Origin: Lentisphaerota bacterium
GTDB lineage: Bacteria; Verrucomicrobiota; Lentisphaeria; Victivallales; Victivallaceae
DNA: 64,000 nucleotides
NCBI GenBank assembly: GCA_015061745.1
Contig: SUWB01000012.1
Span: 1 to 64,000, forward strand
Reading direction: 5' to 3'
The first letter of the stretch is position 1. Each line of letters opens with the position of its first letter. The notes under the pieces are model-generated. The model did not search any database, was not told the DNA's origin, and saw nothing but the letters and a program-made list of their open reading frames with translations. The translations under genes and the position numbers were made by a program. Positions 8,015 through 17,279 of the stretch are shown in pieces.

Positions 8015-10570
8015 ATGAGAACCTTCTCTTTATTGCTGTTGGGCACATTATGCTTTGTCCTTGGAGCCCGCGATGTCAAAATCGTTCAGAAAGGTCATTC
8101 AAACTGGCAGATCGTTCTGCCCGACAAAAGTGACCATCCACTTACAGAGCGTTACCTCGAAGAAGCCGCACTTGCTTTGCAGGAAGGTTTTTTTGAGGGT
8201 TCCGGTGTAAAACTTCCCGTAGTCAGAGAATCCAAACAGCTGCCGGGAAGACCGGCCATCCACATCGGAGGTACCCGGGAGGCTGCAAAACAAGGGATCA
8301 ATTGTTCAAAATTCCGTGATTTCAATGCTCAAATCACCATCACGCCCGACAGAATATTTCTTGCCGGCCGTGACCGGATCGCCTCCATCAGCACCAACAA
8401 ATATGCCACTTCAGCTCTTTTTGATCATCATCTTTGTCAGCTGGGATCAGCCAAAGCTGTTGCGGAATTTATGAAGCGTCATCTCAAAACCCGCTTCCTT
8501 ATGCCGGGCAAAACCGGAACCACGACTCCTGCTTTCCGGGATCTGATCCTGCCTGCAGGTACACGCACCATCACTCCGACGCTCCGTTTCAGTGCCGGAC
8601 GGGTCACCTCCCTTCTCTACGACTATGCCAACGGTTACTACGGCTACGGTGAATTTTTCAGTTACGGAGGACACTCCTACTATCAGGCAGTCAGTGCGGC
8701 CAAATACGGCAAGAGCAATCCGGAATATTTCCGTATGGACAAAGACGGGAAACGGGTTTCCGCCGGGGGGCATCTGTGCTTTTCCAACCCCAAAGTCCAG
8801 GAACTTTTTGTACAGGAACTTGTGCGGAGGTTCCGCAGCGGTGCCGCTGTCTGCCAGCTTGCTCAAACTGACGGCATGATCCCCTGTCTCTGTCCCGGAT
8901 GTGTCAACCTGGGAGGCCCCAACGCCACGATCGGGGAAAAACTCTGGATCGTCCACCGGAAAGTCGCTGAAAAAGTTTACAAAATTATGCCCGAAAAGAC
9001 GGTTCATATCCTCTCCTATGCTGAAACGGCTCTCCCTCCTGAAAGTTTCAAGGAGTTCCCTCCCAATGTTATGATCGAGCTGTGCTCCTATGCTCCTGAA
9101 GATTTCCAACGCTGGCAGAAGATCAAAGTTCCCCGGGGTTTTACGGTTTATATCTATAATTGGGGATTTTACAATCAGACAGGTTTTGCTCCGAAAAGGA
9201 CACCTGAGTTTGTCGTCAAACAGGCCCGGGAATTCCTCAAGAACAGGATCGCAGGCGTCTATCGCTGCGGCTTTGGAGAAAACTTCGGTCTTGAAGGCCC
9301 TTCCTACTATGCTTACGGGCAGCTCCTTGATGGCAGAAAAGATTCTCATCAGGAACTTTTTGACGAATATTGCCGCTTCAACTATCAGGAAGCCGCAAGT
9401 GCCATGCGGGCGTTCCATCGTCTCATCAACCAGCAGAGTGCTCTTTATTGCCTGCTTGGAGCCAATGAAATAGGTTCCAAAAATAATCACCTGCCCCGTG
9501 ATCCCAGAGCCTTGATGACTTCCCTTTATCCGGTTCCGCTCCTCAAAACTCTTGAAAGCAAACTTGCGGCGGCAGAAAAGGTCAAAGTTTCCCCAAAAGT
9601 AAAGAAACGCCTTGAGGCAGTCCGGGCGGAGTTCAACTACCTGAAACAGCTTATGCGCACCTTGCACACCTATTCCTATTACCAGCTCGCTCCCACACCT
9701 GAAAATTTTGACAAACTTGCTGTTGAGGTCAAAGCTTTCCGCAAGCTGGTCAACTCCTACTTTCATAAAGGGAAACACAAACCCTTCCCCGGCTGGAAAG
9801 AGTTCAAACTCTTTGCTCATTCCTCCCGCAACTATCTTCTTTCCAACGGCCGTCTCAGCGCGGGTATCGGTTCTCCCTTGTGCTGGAACACCGATGCCTT
9901 GAAAAAGGCCAATTACCTTCCCGGAGCCAAAGTTTCCAGTCTGGATGTTTTGCGCACACCTTCAAAGCCCGAGTTCAACTGTTTTGAAAAAGGAGTCTGG
10001 AGCAAAGCCGCCTGGAATCACCTCCGGGGCATTCAGTTGGGTGAGATCAAGGAAAAGAGCCGTTTCAAAGTTCTTTACGATGACAAAAATATCTACTTTG
10101 CCTTCATCAGCGAACTTGCTCCTGAAAAGAAACATATTTCTGCCGGGAAAGACGGTTATGCCTGGGCCACAGACTGTCTTGAGATCCTCATCGACCCTGA
10201 AGGGATGAGAGAAAAGTTTTTCCACTTCATCTGGAATCCCGTTCCGGATTCCACATGGGACGGAGCTTTCGGCCTCATTGCAGATCCGCTCCACCCCAAA
10301 TATGATGCCGATGACATTTCCTGGAACGGCGAATGGAGTTATCAGACCCGGCGTGAAGGCAAACTGTGGTACAGCCTTGTAACACTGCCTTATACCACGC
10401 TGCGTACCACAACCCCTGCGCCCGGAACCGTCTGGTGCCTCAATACCGCCCGCGAAGCCTACAAACCCGGCGGAAGAATGTATAACGAACTTTCCCTCTG
10501 GGCTCCCAACTTTGAGGATATGAAGATCAACAAAAACCGTGAATCACTGGGAGAAATGCATTTCAAATGA
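8015..10570 (+). CDS. Secreted DUF4838 family protein with CBM9-like C-terminus
   Basis: Predicted exported carbohydrate-active protein of 851 residues; the exact reaction is unknown. A signal peptide covers residues 1-18 (LLLLGTLCFVLGA). An N-terminal alpha/beta domain (HPLTERYLEEAALALQEG, PAIHIGGTREA) resembles the accessory domain of alpha-glucuronidases and DUF4838 proteins. The DUF4838 core follows, with SNPEYFRMDKDGKR (about 236-249), LAQTDG (about 282) and a CLCPGC cysteine pair, then GEKLWIVHRKVAEKV. Residues about 655-850 (VLYDDKNIYFAF, ATDCLEILIDPEG, NTAREAY) look like a family-9-type carbohydrate-binding domain. It overlaps the next paralogue by four bases. Confidence 0.8.
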   Translation: MRTFSLLLLGTLCFVLGARDVKIVQKGHSNWQIVLPDKSDHPLTERYLEEAALALQEGFFEGSGVKLPVVRESKQLPGRPAIHIGGTREAAKQGINCSKFRDFNAQITITPDRIFLAGRDRIASISTNKYATSALFDHHLCQLGSAKAVAEFMKRHLKTRFLMPGKTGTTTPAFRDLILPAGTRTITPTLRFSAGRVTSLLYDYANGYYGYGEFFSYGGHSYYQAVSAAKYGKSNPEYFRMDKDGKRVSAGGHLCFSNPKVQELFVQELVRRFRSGAAVCQLAQTDGMIPCLCPGCVNLGGPNATIGEKLWIVHRKVAEKVYKIMPEKTVHILSYAETALPPESFKEFPPNVMIELCSYAPEDFQRWQKIKVPRGFTVYIYNWGFYNQTGFAPKRTPEFVVKQAREFLKNRIAGVYRCGFGENFGLEGPSYYAYGQLLDGRKDSHQELFDEYCRFNYQEAASAMRAFHRLINQQSALYCLLGANEIGSKNNHLPRDPRALMTSLYPVPLLKTLESKLAAAEKVKVSPKVKKRLEAVRAEFNYLKQLMRTLHTYSYYQLAPTPENFDKLAVEVKAFRKLVNSYFHKGKHKPFPGWKEFKLFAHSSRNYLLSNGRLSAGIGSPLCWNTDALKKANYLPGAKVSSLDVLRTPSKPEFNCFEKGVWSKAAWNHLRGIQLGEIKEKSRFKVLYDDKNIYFAFISELAPEKKHISAGKDGYAWATDCLEILIDPEGMREKFFHFIWNPVPDSTWDGAFGLIADPLHPKYDADDISWNGEWSYQTRREGKLWYSLVTLPYTTLRTTTPAPGTVWCLNTAREAYKPGGRMYNELSLWAPNFEDMKINKNRESLGEMHFK

Positions 10571-12954
10571 AAAAATCTCTTTTACTGCTGTGTTTTGCAC
10601 TGACAGCTTTACAGCTGTGTGCCGCCCGGGGTTTTCTGGTACATAACGGCAAAACCAATTGCCGTATAGTCATCTCTCAGAAAAAGGCGGAATTCATTCC
10701 CCTGTACCGTGATTGCGCTCAACTGCTCCAAAAGGCATTTCAAAGTTCTGCGGGCGTGATGCTCCCCATTGACACACCCGACAGGGGCGGTTATACGCTC
10801 TACATCGGCACCCCGTCTCCCGGTGCGGCCGCCTTGCAAGAGGGCGAGTACCGGGTGGAGGCACGGGGCAAAAACCTCTACATCTACGGAGACGACAGAA
10901 AGTGGAAAAAAAAGAGTTCTCCCGCAGATCACCGCGATTACCGGGTGGCAACTGCTCAGGCAGCAGCCTATCTGGCAGAGGTATGCACGGAAGCCTGTTG
11001 GCTTTACCCGGGACAAAGTACCCCCGCAACGGAAGCAAAAAAGGATATTCCTTTCCCTGAAGGCATAAATTACAGCTGCGTTCCTGACTTTCTCTACAAC
11101 TTCAGCTATACCCGTTCCGGAGGAAAATTTTATGACTGGGCCAACGGCAGAATGCCCTTCGCTCACTACGGAACCTATGGCGGCCATTCCCATGTTTTTG
11201 CGGTACGGCGCAACAAGTATTTGAAGAGCAATCCGGAATTTTTTGCTCTTCACAAGAATAAACGTCTTCATCCGGCCTTGTACAGCACCCAGTACTGCCT
11301 TTCCAATCCCACGGTGCAGGAATTGATCTTCAAGGAGGTCGTCCGCAAGATGGATGAAGGTTATCCCATAGTGCAGCTGGCCCAATCTGATGGATTCTTC
11401 TGGTGCGAATGCAAAAAATGCGCCGTTCTTTTCAATCAGAAAGATTCCGGTGAAAAGTTGTGGATTCTTCACAGAAATATTGCCGAAAAGGTCAGCAAGG
11501 TACGCCCCGGGAAAAAGGTGTGTATCCTTGCCTATGGCCCCACAGAAATGCCCCCAAAAAGCTTCAAGCGGTTCCCGGATAATGTGGTCATTGAACTTGC
11601 TCCTCCGGATAAAAGGCTTCTTGATATGTGGAAATCTTATCACGTTCCCGGTGGTTTTGTTGCTTACCTCTACGACTTCGGCCACTACCACCGCAGCGGC
11701 CTGACCCCCCACCGGAGTTTCAGCGAAATGGCGCAGGAACTTTCCGCTATGCGCCGTGCCGGAGTCAGGGGATTGTACAATTGCGGTTACGCTGAGTTTC
11801 CCGGTTTGGGAGGCCCCGGCTATTTTATCTGGAACCAATTGGCAAAAGGCAGTACCAGATCCCCCGGAGAACTCCTGAAGTTTTTCTGCAAAAAAGCCTT
11901 CCGCAGTGCCGCTGCCGAAGCGGAACAGTTTTACACGCTTCTGGACAGCCGGATCGAAAAGGTCAAAGATAGCGTTGAAGATGTTACCAATCCCGGCAAG
12001 GTGGGCAATTTAAATTCCCGTGAGCTGCTTTTACGCCGTTTCACGCCAGAGGTTATGCAAGAGCTTGACCGACTCTTCCTTGCCATTGAGAAAAAGGAAA
12101 AATCGCTCACCGGAAGCAAACTCCTTGCCGCAGAATTCACACTCCTCAAACTGACGATGGAAGCTCTGTACCTGTATGACAGATTTTTCAAAGAACGCAC
12201 CCAAAAGAACTTTGATGCCATCCTTGCGGCACTGGAAAAGCGGGAGAGTTTCCTCAACACCCTTCCCTGGAAAGGCAATTACTGCGCCGCCATTGACGGT
12301 GTACCGCTTTTTTACGGGATACCTTTCAAAGATATCCGGGTGAACGGAAGACTTAACGCCCCTGTTAATGTGCCTCTTTCCTGGGATCATCGCTGGATGA
12401 AAAAATACAAAGTCCGGACAGCAGGCAGGATTATGAAGTGCAATACTCCGCCTCAAACTCTCATTCAGCAGAATCTCTACCGTTTTTATCCCTGGAACAT
12501 AAGCCGCCGGACAGAGGTCTCATGCCGTATGGACAGCAACAATTTCTACGTCAAGTTTGCTGCGCCCAATGAAAAAAGTTTGAACAATAATGGTTTTCAT
12601 GTCTATCTCATGCGTAAAAACAAGGGGAACTTCCGGGTGATTTGCGGATTGACACCGAAAGGCAATTGGAGTTATCTCTCCAAAGGGACTTTTGATCCCA
12701 AGGCCCAACGGATCATCTTCAAAAGAGTCCCCTCCCCGGCATTCAAAGCCAACCTGCTCCCCGGGCCCCGTCCGGCAGTAGAGGTGGTCATTCCCTGGAA
12801 ACTGGTGGGAGGCCCCCCCGTTCCCGGAGAAAAATGCGGTTTCAATGCTTTGAGAAATGACAAAAATGCCAATATGACATTGGTATGGGAACAGACTCAA
12901 AGCCAGCCTACCTATGCTCACAGACTCAACGAACACGGAACTGTTGAATTCTGA
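10567..12954 (+). CDS. Secreted DUF4838 family protein, second paralogue
   Basis: A 795-residue paralogue of the preceding protein, beginning four bases inside it (ATGA overlap), so the pair is translationally coupled. Signal peptide residues 1-20 (LLLLCFALTALQLCAA). The same core blocks are seen: SNPEFFALHKNKR, VQLAQSDG (about 270), CECKKC, GEKLWILHRNIAEKVSKVRPG and PGLGGPGYFIWNQL. The C-terminal domain (about 640-795) is shorter but has the same strand pattern (NNFYVKFAAPNE, VEVVIPWKLVG) as a CBM9-like fold. Probably acts with its neighbour on the same glycan outside the cytoplasm; substrate unknown. Confidence 0.78.
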   Translation: MKKSLLLLCFALTALQLCAARGFLVHNGKTNCRIVISQKKAEFIPLYRDCAQLLQKAFQSSAGVMLPIDTPDRGGYTLYIGTPSPGAAALQEGEYRVEARGKNLYIYGDDRKWKKKSSPADHRDYRVATAQAAAYLAEVCTEACWLYPGQSTPATEAKKDIPFPEGINYSCVPDFLYNFSYTRSGGKFYDWANGRMPFAHYGTYGGHSHVFAVRRNKYLKSNPEFFALHKNKRLHPALYSTQYCLSNPTVQELIFKEVVRKMDEGYPIVQLAQSDGFFWCECKKCAVLFNQKDSGEKLWILHRNIAEKVSKVRPGKKVCILAYGPTEMPPKSFKRFPDNVVIELAPPDKRLLDMWKSYHVPGGFVAYLYDFGHYHRSGLTPHRSFSEMAQELSAMRRAGVRGLYNCGYAEFPGLGGPGYFIWNQLAKGSTRSPGELLKFFCKKAFRSAAAEAEQFYTLLDSRIEKVKDSVEDVTNPGKVGNLNSRELLLRRFTPEVMQELDRLFLAIEKKEKSLTGSKLLAAEFTLLKLTMEALYLYDRFFKERTQKNFDAILAALEKRESFLNTLPWKGNYCAAIDGVPLFYGIPFKDIRVNGRLNAPVNVPLSWDHRWMKKYKVRTAGRIMKCNTPPQTLIQQNLYRFYPWNISRRTEVSCRMDSNNFYVKFAAPNEKSLNNNGFHVYLMRKNKGNFRVICGLTPKGNWSYLSKGTFDPKAQRIIFKRVPSPAFKANLLPGPRPAVEVVIPWKLVGGPPVPGEKCGFNALRNDKNANMTLVWEQTQSQPTYAHRLNEHGTVEF

Positions 12955-12973
12955 CATCCTCATAACATCCCAT

Positions 12974-13008
12974 AACTGCGGGAGAGAAAAATTCCGCAGT
13001 TTTTTTGT
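12974..13008 (+). terminator. Terminator of the regulator-pseudopilin-DUF4838 operon
   Basis: AACTGCGG (12974-12981) pairs with CCGCAGTT (12994-13001), followed by a T-run to about 13007. It lies directly after the second DUF4838 stop codon and before the next promoter. Confidence 0.85.
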
Positions 13009-13016
13009 TTTCAGTC

Positions 13017-13045
13017 TTGAAAACACTGCCAGTCCGGTGTATCTT
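13017..13045 (+). promoter_or_regulatory. Promoter of the second pseudopilin gene
   Basis: TTGAAA (13017-13022), 17-base spacer, TATCTT (13040-13045). The ten bases CGGTGTATCT around the -10 also occur at the promoter of the pseudopilin gene at 62612 (62550-62559 region), suggesting a shared control signal. Confidence 0.6.
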
Positions 13046-13095
13046 ATCAGAGAGTACTTTTCCGTTTATAACACACTTTTTTTGCAAGGAGTTTT

Positions 13096-13926
13096 ATGAA
13101 ATTCTTATCACATACGCCTTCCGCAACAAAACTGTCTGCATCGACCACAGAAAAAAGAGAGTTTTCACCTGCCTCAAGGCAGGTGAAGCTGTCCAGCTTC
13201 ACACTGATCGAACTGCTGGTCGTCATTGCCATCATCGCCATTCTGGCGTCTATGCTCCTCCCGGCCTTGCAGCAGGCCCGTGACAGAGCCATTGAGACCC
13301 AGTGCCTGAACAATATGCGGGAAGTCAACAACGCCGTTCTGCGCTATGTGGACGAAAACCAAGGATACGCCCCCTGCGGCGGGTACACCTCCAATTACCT
13401 TTACCACCACAACAACTCTTTCGGAAAGGGAACCTTGACCGGCTACCTGCCTTACAAGATAGAGGCCGGCACAGCAGAACTTCCGCCTGTTGCCGTTTGT
13501 CCGAAGGGAAGACGTGACTGGAACGTTCCTCCGAACTCCCCCAAATGCGCCGACGGGAACCCAAACTTCAGTTACGGCTTGAACTATTACACCAGTTATA
13601 TGGCCATCAAAGCTGCCAATATGGTCTATTTTCAAAAATTCAGTTCCGGCAGACATATGAGCACCCGTATGAGCCTTGCGGAGATCGGAGCTCCCTGGAT
13701 TCCCTGGTACTCAGCCCCCGGCAGTTATGTGGGCGGAGCCGGTGTCAGCGGTCTCAACCACCTTGCCTACCGCCACCCCTATCTCAAGTCCACCAACGTC
13801 GTTTATGCTGACGGTCACGCTTCAGCCCTCAAGGCCTATGCGCTGCCCCGGAATGTCAGCGGTTGGGACGGCAAGGGAGACACCACCTATTTCTGGCGGG
13901 ACAACTATGCAGCAACAACCAACTGA
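13096..13926 (+). CDS. Pseudopilin-like secreted protein with hairpin-encoded leader
   Basis: A 276-residue pseudopilin-like protein. [16 protein letters not shown] starts at residue 35, followed by [20 protein letters not shown], the usual N-terminal helix. The C-terminal region has [16 protein letters not shown], a variant of the H-X9-DG motif with eleven residues between H and DG. The start ATG follows AAGGAG closely. The leader MKF then 31 extra residues ends in [11 protein letters not shown], encoded by a double hairpin (13164-13202) that is also found in the gene at 48092. It has its own promoter and terminator, so it is a single-gene unit. Confidence 0.85.
   Translation: MKFLSHTPSATKLSASTTEKREFSPASRQVKLSSFTLIELLVVIAIIAILASMLLPALQQARDRAIETQCLNNMREVNNAVLRYVDENQGYAPCGGYTSNYLYHHNNSFGKGTLTGYLPYKIEAGTAELPPVAVCPKGRRDWNVPPNSPKCADGNPNFSYGLNYYTSYMAIKAANMVYFQKFSSGRHMSTRMSLAEIGAPWIPWYSAPGSYVGGAGVSGLNHLAYRHPYLKSTNVVYADGHASALKAYALPRNVSGWDGKGDTTYFWRDNYAATTN
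13164..13202 (+). repeat. Double-hairpin module in a pseudopilin leader
   Basis: TTCACCTGCC (13164-13173), loop TCAA, GGCAGGTGAA (13178-13187), overlapping GTGAAGCTG (13183-13191), TC, CAGCTTCAC (13194-13202). The last TTCAC is itself the F-T codons of FTLIELLV. The same module with different loops (CACA, TA) is at 48178-48217, and the reading frame gives SPAxRQVKLxSFT in both. Confidence 0.8.
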
Positions 13927-13972
13927 AAAAGAACTTTCCTGCTCTTGAAAATCAAAGAAATTTTTTAAAGTA

Positions 13973-14005
13973 AAAAGGCTTCTTTCCTTGACAAAGAAGC
14001 CTTTT
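13973..14005 (+). terminator. Terminator of the second pseudopilin gene
   Basis: AAAAGGCTTCTTT (13973-13985), seven-base loop, AAAGAAGCCTTTT (13993-14005): a perfect 13-pair stem. The loop and right arm contain the -35 element of the carB promoter, so terminator and promoter share the same DNA. Confidence 0.85.
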
Positions 14006-14016
14006 GATGTTATATT
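13988..14016 (+). promoter_or_regulatory. Promoter of carB, overlapping the upstream terminator
   Basis: TTGACA (13988-13993) lies in the loop of the terminator hairpin, then a 17-base spacer and TATATT (14011-14016, followed by AT). Transcription would begin near 14023, about 38 bases before carB. Confidence 0.8.
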
Positions 14017-14060
14017 ATCCGGTGAGAATTTGTACCATTCCACAATTATAGAGAGAAAAA

Positions 14061-17000
14061 ATGGCTAAGCGCAACGATATTAAAAAGGTGTTGATCATCG
14101 GTTCAGGACCGATTATCATCGGACAGGCATGTGAATTTGACTACTCAGGAACTCAGGCTTGCAAGGCACTCCGTGCTGAGGGTTATGAGGTCGTGTTGGT
14201 GAACTCCAACCCTGCGACCATTATGACCGACCCCGGTATGGCGGATCATACCTACATCGAGCCTTTGACCGTTGACAGTCTCACCAAGATCATTGACCGT
14301 GAGCGTCCTGATGCTCTTCTGCCCACTCTGGGCGGCCAGACTGCTCTCAATCTTTCTATTTCACTCCACGATGCCGGCATTCTGGAAAAATTCAACGTTG
14401 AAGTCATCGGCGTTGATCTCGAAGGTATCAAACGGGGCGAAGACCGTATTGAATTTAAAAACACAATGAACCGTCTGGGGGTTCCGATGGCCAAGTCGGA
14501 GCCCTCTTATTCTGTTGAAGAAGCAGAAAAGATCGCCAATGAACTGGGCTATCCTGTTGTTCTGCGTCCCGCTTACACTATGGGCGGAACCGGCGGCGGT
14601 ATCGTTTACAATGTGGAAGAACTCCGCAAAGTCGTCACCCGTGGACTGGCTGCCAGTCTGATTCATCAGGTGCTCGTTGAAGAGTGCGTTTTCGGCTGGG
14701 AAGAACTTGAACTTGAAGTCGTCCGCGACCAGAAAGGCAACAAGATCACCGTCTGCTTCATCGAAAACGTTGATCCTATGGGTGTCCATACCGGTGACAG
14801 TTTCTGCGTGGCTCCTATGCTGACCGTTCCTCAGGAAGTCCAGGACCGTCTGCAGGATTACAGCTACCGGATCATTGATGCCATCGGTTTGAACGGCGGA
14901 TGCAATGTCCAGTTCGCCCACAACCGTGAGGATGACCGGATCATCGTCATTGAGATCAACCCCCGTACCAGCCGTTCCAGTGCTCTTGCTTCCAAGGCGA
15001 CCGGTTTCCCCATTGCACAGGTTTCCACAAAACTTGCCTCCGGTGTCACCCTTGACGAACTTCCCTACTGGAAAGAGGGAACTCTCGACAAGTACAAACC
15101 CTCCGGCGACTATGTCGTGGCAAAATTTGCCCGCTGGGCCTTTGAGAAATTCCCTCAGGCCGAGGATCATCTGGGCACCCAGATGAAGGCTGTGGGCGAA
15201 GTGATGAGCATCGGCAAAGACTTCAAAGAAGCCTTCCAGAAAGCCATCCGTTCTCTTGAAATCGGCCGTTCCGGCCCCGGTCTGGTCAAAAAGATCGAAC
15301 CCCTCACTCTTGAAGAACTCAAACCTCTCTGCGCCAAACCTGCCAGCGAAAGATTCTTCTACCTCTACGAAGCCTTCAAAAAAGGTCTGACCGTTGAGGA
15401 AGCTGAAAAACTCACCCGGATCACCCGCTTCTTCCTCGAGGAGATCCGCGAGATCGCCCAGTATGAAAATGAACTTGCCAAGAGCAACTTCCTCAACCTT
15501 GACAGTGAAAAACTGGTCAAGGCCAAAAAGTTCGGTTTCTCCGACAAGTATCTTGCCAAACTTTTCAACGTTTCCGAAAAATCCATCCGTCAGCGTCGTG
15601 AAGAAATTGATTGCAATGCAACCTTCTGCAAAGTCCCTGTTTCCGGCGTGAAAGATGCGGAATACTACTATTCAACCTACTCCGGTGCTCCTGATGAAGT
15701 GCCCGTTTCCGCCAATCGCAAGATTATGGTTCTGGGCGGCGGCCCCAACCGTATCGGACAGGGTATTGAGTTTGACTACACCTGTGTCCACGCCGCTTTC
15801 ACGCTCCGTGAAAAAGGTTATGAGTCGGTTCTTATCAACTGCAACCCTGAAACGGTTTCAACCGACTACGATACCAGTGACAAGCTCTACTTTGAGCCCC
15901 TCACTGTTGAGGACGTTCTTGCCATCTACCGCAAGGAAAACCCCGAAGGTGCCATTGTCCAGTTCGGCGGTCAGACTCCTTTGAATATCGCTCAGGAACT
16001 GAAAGATGCCGGTGTCCGGATCATCGGAACCCAGCCCGAAGGTATCCGTCTGGCTGAAGACCGTGAATATTTCCGTGAACGTATGATCGCTCTCGGAATC
16101 AAGCAGCCCCAGAGCGGCACTGCCAGATCCCTCGAAGAAGCGGTCAAAGTTGGCCGTGAAGTGGGTTATCCCGTTATGGTGCGTCCTTCATTCGTCCTGG
16201 GCGGCCGCGGTATGGCGGTGATCTATGATGAAGAAACTTTGAAACGTTATGCCGTTGAGTCCATTCAGGTCAGCCCTGAATATCCGATGCTTATTGACAG
16301 ATTCCTCGATCACGCTGTCGAGTGCGAAGTTGACACTGTTTCAGACGGCGAAAACATCTTTGTCGCCTCTGTAATGGAACATATTGAGCTTGCCGGTATC
16401 CACTCCGGTGACTCTGCCTGCTCCATTCCTCCGCCGACTCTGCCTGAACGTCACCTCAAAACCATTGCAGAACAGTCCGCTCTTATTGCCCGTGACTTCA
16501 ATGTGGTGGGTATTCTCAACGTTCAGTTCGCCGTCTGCGAGGATCAGGTCTGGATCATCGAAGCCAACCCCCGTGCCTCCCGTACCGTGCCCATCGTGGC
16601 AAAAGTCACTGGTGTGCCCCTTGCAAAAGTTGCAACCTTGCTGATGCTGGGTGCAAAACTTGATGACTGCAAAGAATATCTGCGTCCCCAGCCTGCCACC
16701 TACTTCGGCGTCAAAGAAGCGGTATTCCCCTTCAATATGTTCCCCGAAGTCGACCCGGTGCTGGGCCCTGAAATGCGTGCCACCGGTGAAGTTATGGGTA
16801 TGGCCAACACCTTTGGTATGGCCTACTTCAAATCCCAGCAGGCAGCCGGTATGCCCCTGCCCCTGGGCGGCAAAGTGCTGGTTTCCGTGGCCAAGAGAGA
16901 GCGTGAAGAACTGCTTCCCATCGTCTCTGAACTCTGCAATTTGGGCTTTGAACTGGTCGCCACGGAAGGCACCGGCAAATTCCTTGCTGACAATAACATT

Positions 17001-17267
17001 CCCCACAAAGTGGTCTGCAAGCTCAATGAAGGACGTCCCAACGTTTCTGACTTGATTAAAAACCGCGAAGTCTCCCTGATCATCAACACCCCCCTGGGCA
17101 AGTTGAGCAAGATCGACGACAGCAATATCCGTATGCAGGCTATCCAGTACAAGATTCCCTATATGACCACCATTGCGGCTGCCAAGGCCACAGTTGCGGG
17201 TATCCGGGAAGCCAAAAACGGCGATGCTGAGCTGAAATCCCTTCAGGAATATCAGGCGGGGAAATAA
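14061..17267 (+). CDS. carB: Carbamoyl-phosphate synthase, large subunit
   Basis: Makes carbamoyl phosphate from bicarbonate, glutamine-derived ammonia and two ATP for pyrimidine and arginine synthesis. At 1068 residues it is full length (E. coli about 1073). It shows the internal duplication: KKVLIIGSGPIIIGQACEFD near residue 8 and KIMVLGGGPNRIGQGIEFD near 554, each with ATP-grasp signatures (RPAYTMGGTGGG; RPSFVLGGRGMA), and a C-terminal MGS-like regulatory domain (about 935-1068, VSVAKREREELLPIVSEL). The small subunit gene carA is not in the window. The following phosphatase gene starts only 12 bases after the stop. Confidence 0.97.
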   Translation: MAKRNDIKKVLIIGSGPIIIGQACEFDYSGTQACKALRAEGYEVVLVNSNPATIMTDPGMADHTYIEPLTVDSLTKIIDRERPDALLPTLGGQTALNLSISLHDAGILEKFNVEVIGVDLEGIKRGEDRIEFKNTMNRLGVPMAKSEPSYSVEEAEKIANELGYPVVLRPAYTMGGTGGGIVYNVEELRKVVTRGLAASLIHQVLVEECVFGWEELELEVVRDQKGNKITVCFIENVDPMGVHTGDSFCVAPMLTVPQEVQDRLQDYSYRIIDAIGLNGGCNVQFAHNREDDRIIVIEINPRTSRSSALASKATGFPIAQVSTKLASGVTLDELPYWKEGTLDKYKPSGDYVVAKFARWAFEKFPQAEDHLGTQMKAVGEVMSIGKDFKEAFQKAIRSLEIGRSGPGLVKKIEPLTLEELKPLCAKPASERFFYLYEAFKKGLTVEEAEKLTRITRFFLEEIREIAQYENELAKSNFLNLDSEKLVKAKKFGFSDKYLAKLFNVSEKSIRQRREEIDCNATFCKVPVSGVKDAEYYYSTYSGAPDEVPVSANRKIMVLGGGPNRIGQGIEFDYTCVHAAFTLREKGYESVLINCNPETVSTDYDTSDKLYFEPLTVEDVLAIYRKENPEGAIVQFGGQTPLNIAQELKDAGVRIIGTQPEGIRLAEDREYFRERMIALGIKQPQSGTARSLEEAVKVGREVGYPVMVRPSFVLGGRGMAVIYDEETLKRYAVESIQVSPEYPMLIDRFLDHAVECEVDTVSDGENIFVASVMEHIELAGIHSGDSACSIPPPTLPERHLKTIAEQSALIARDFNVVGILNVQFAVCEDQVWIIEANPRASRTVPIVAKVTGVPLAKVATLLMLGAKLDDCKEYLRPQPATYFGVKEAVFPFNMFPEVDPVLGPEMRATGEVMGMANTFGMAYFKSQQAAGMPLPLGGKVLVSVAKREREELLPIVSELCNLGFELVATEGTGKFLADNNIPHKVVCKLNEGRPNVSDLIKNREVSLIINTPLGKLSKIDDSNIRMQAIQYKIPYMTTIAAAKATVAGIREAKNGDAELKSLQEYQAGK

Positions 17268-17279
17268 GCCGGAGAATCT

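Noticed and set aside
8447-9820. 457-codon minus-strand open frame opposite the first DUF4838 gene
   Set aside because: It is the codon-bias shadow of a well-supported secreted protein gene; no start signals and no family features.
10609-11838. 409-codon minus-strand open frame opposite the second DUF4838 gene
   Set aside because: Antisense shadow of a convincing gene; composition is not protein-like and it has no ribosome site.
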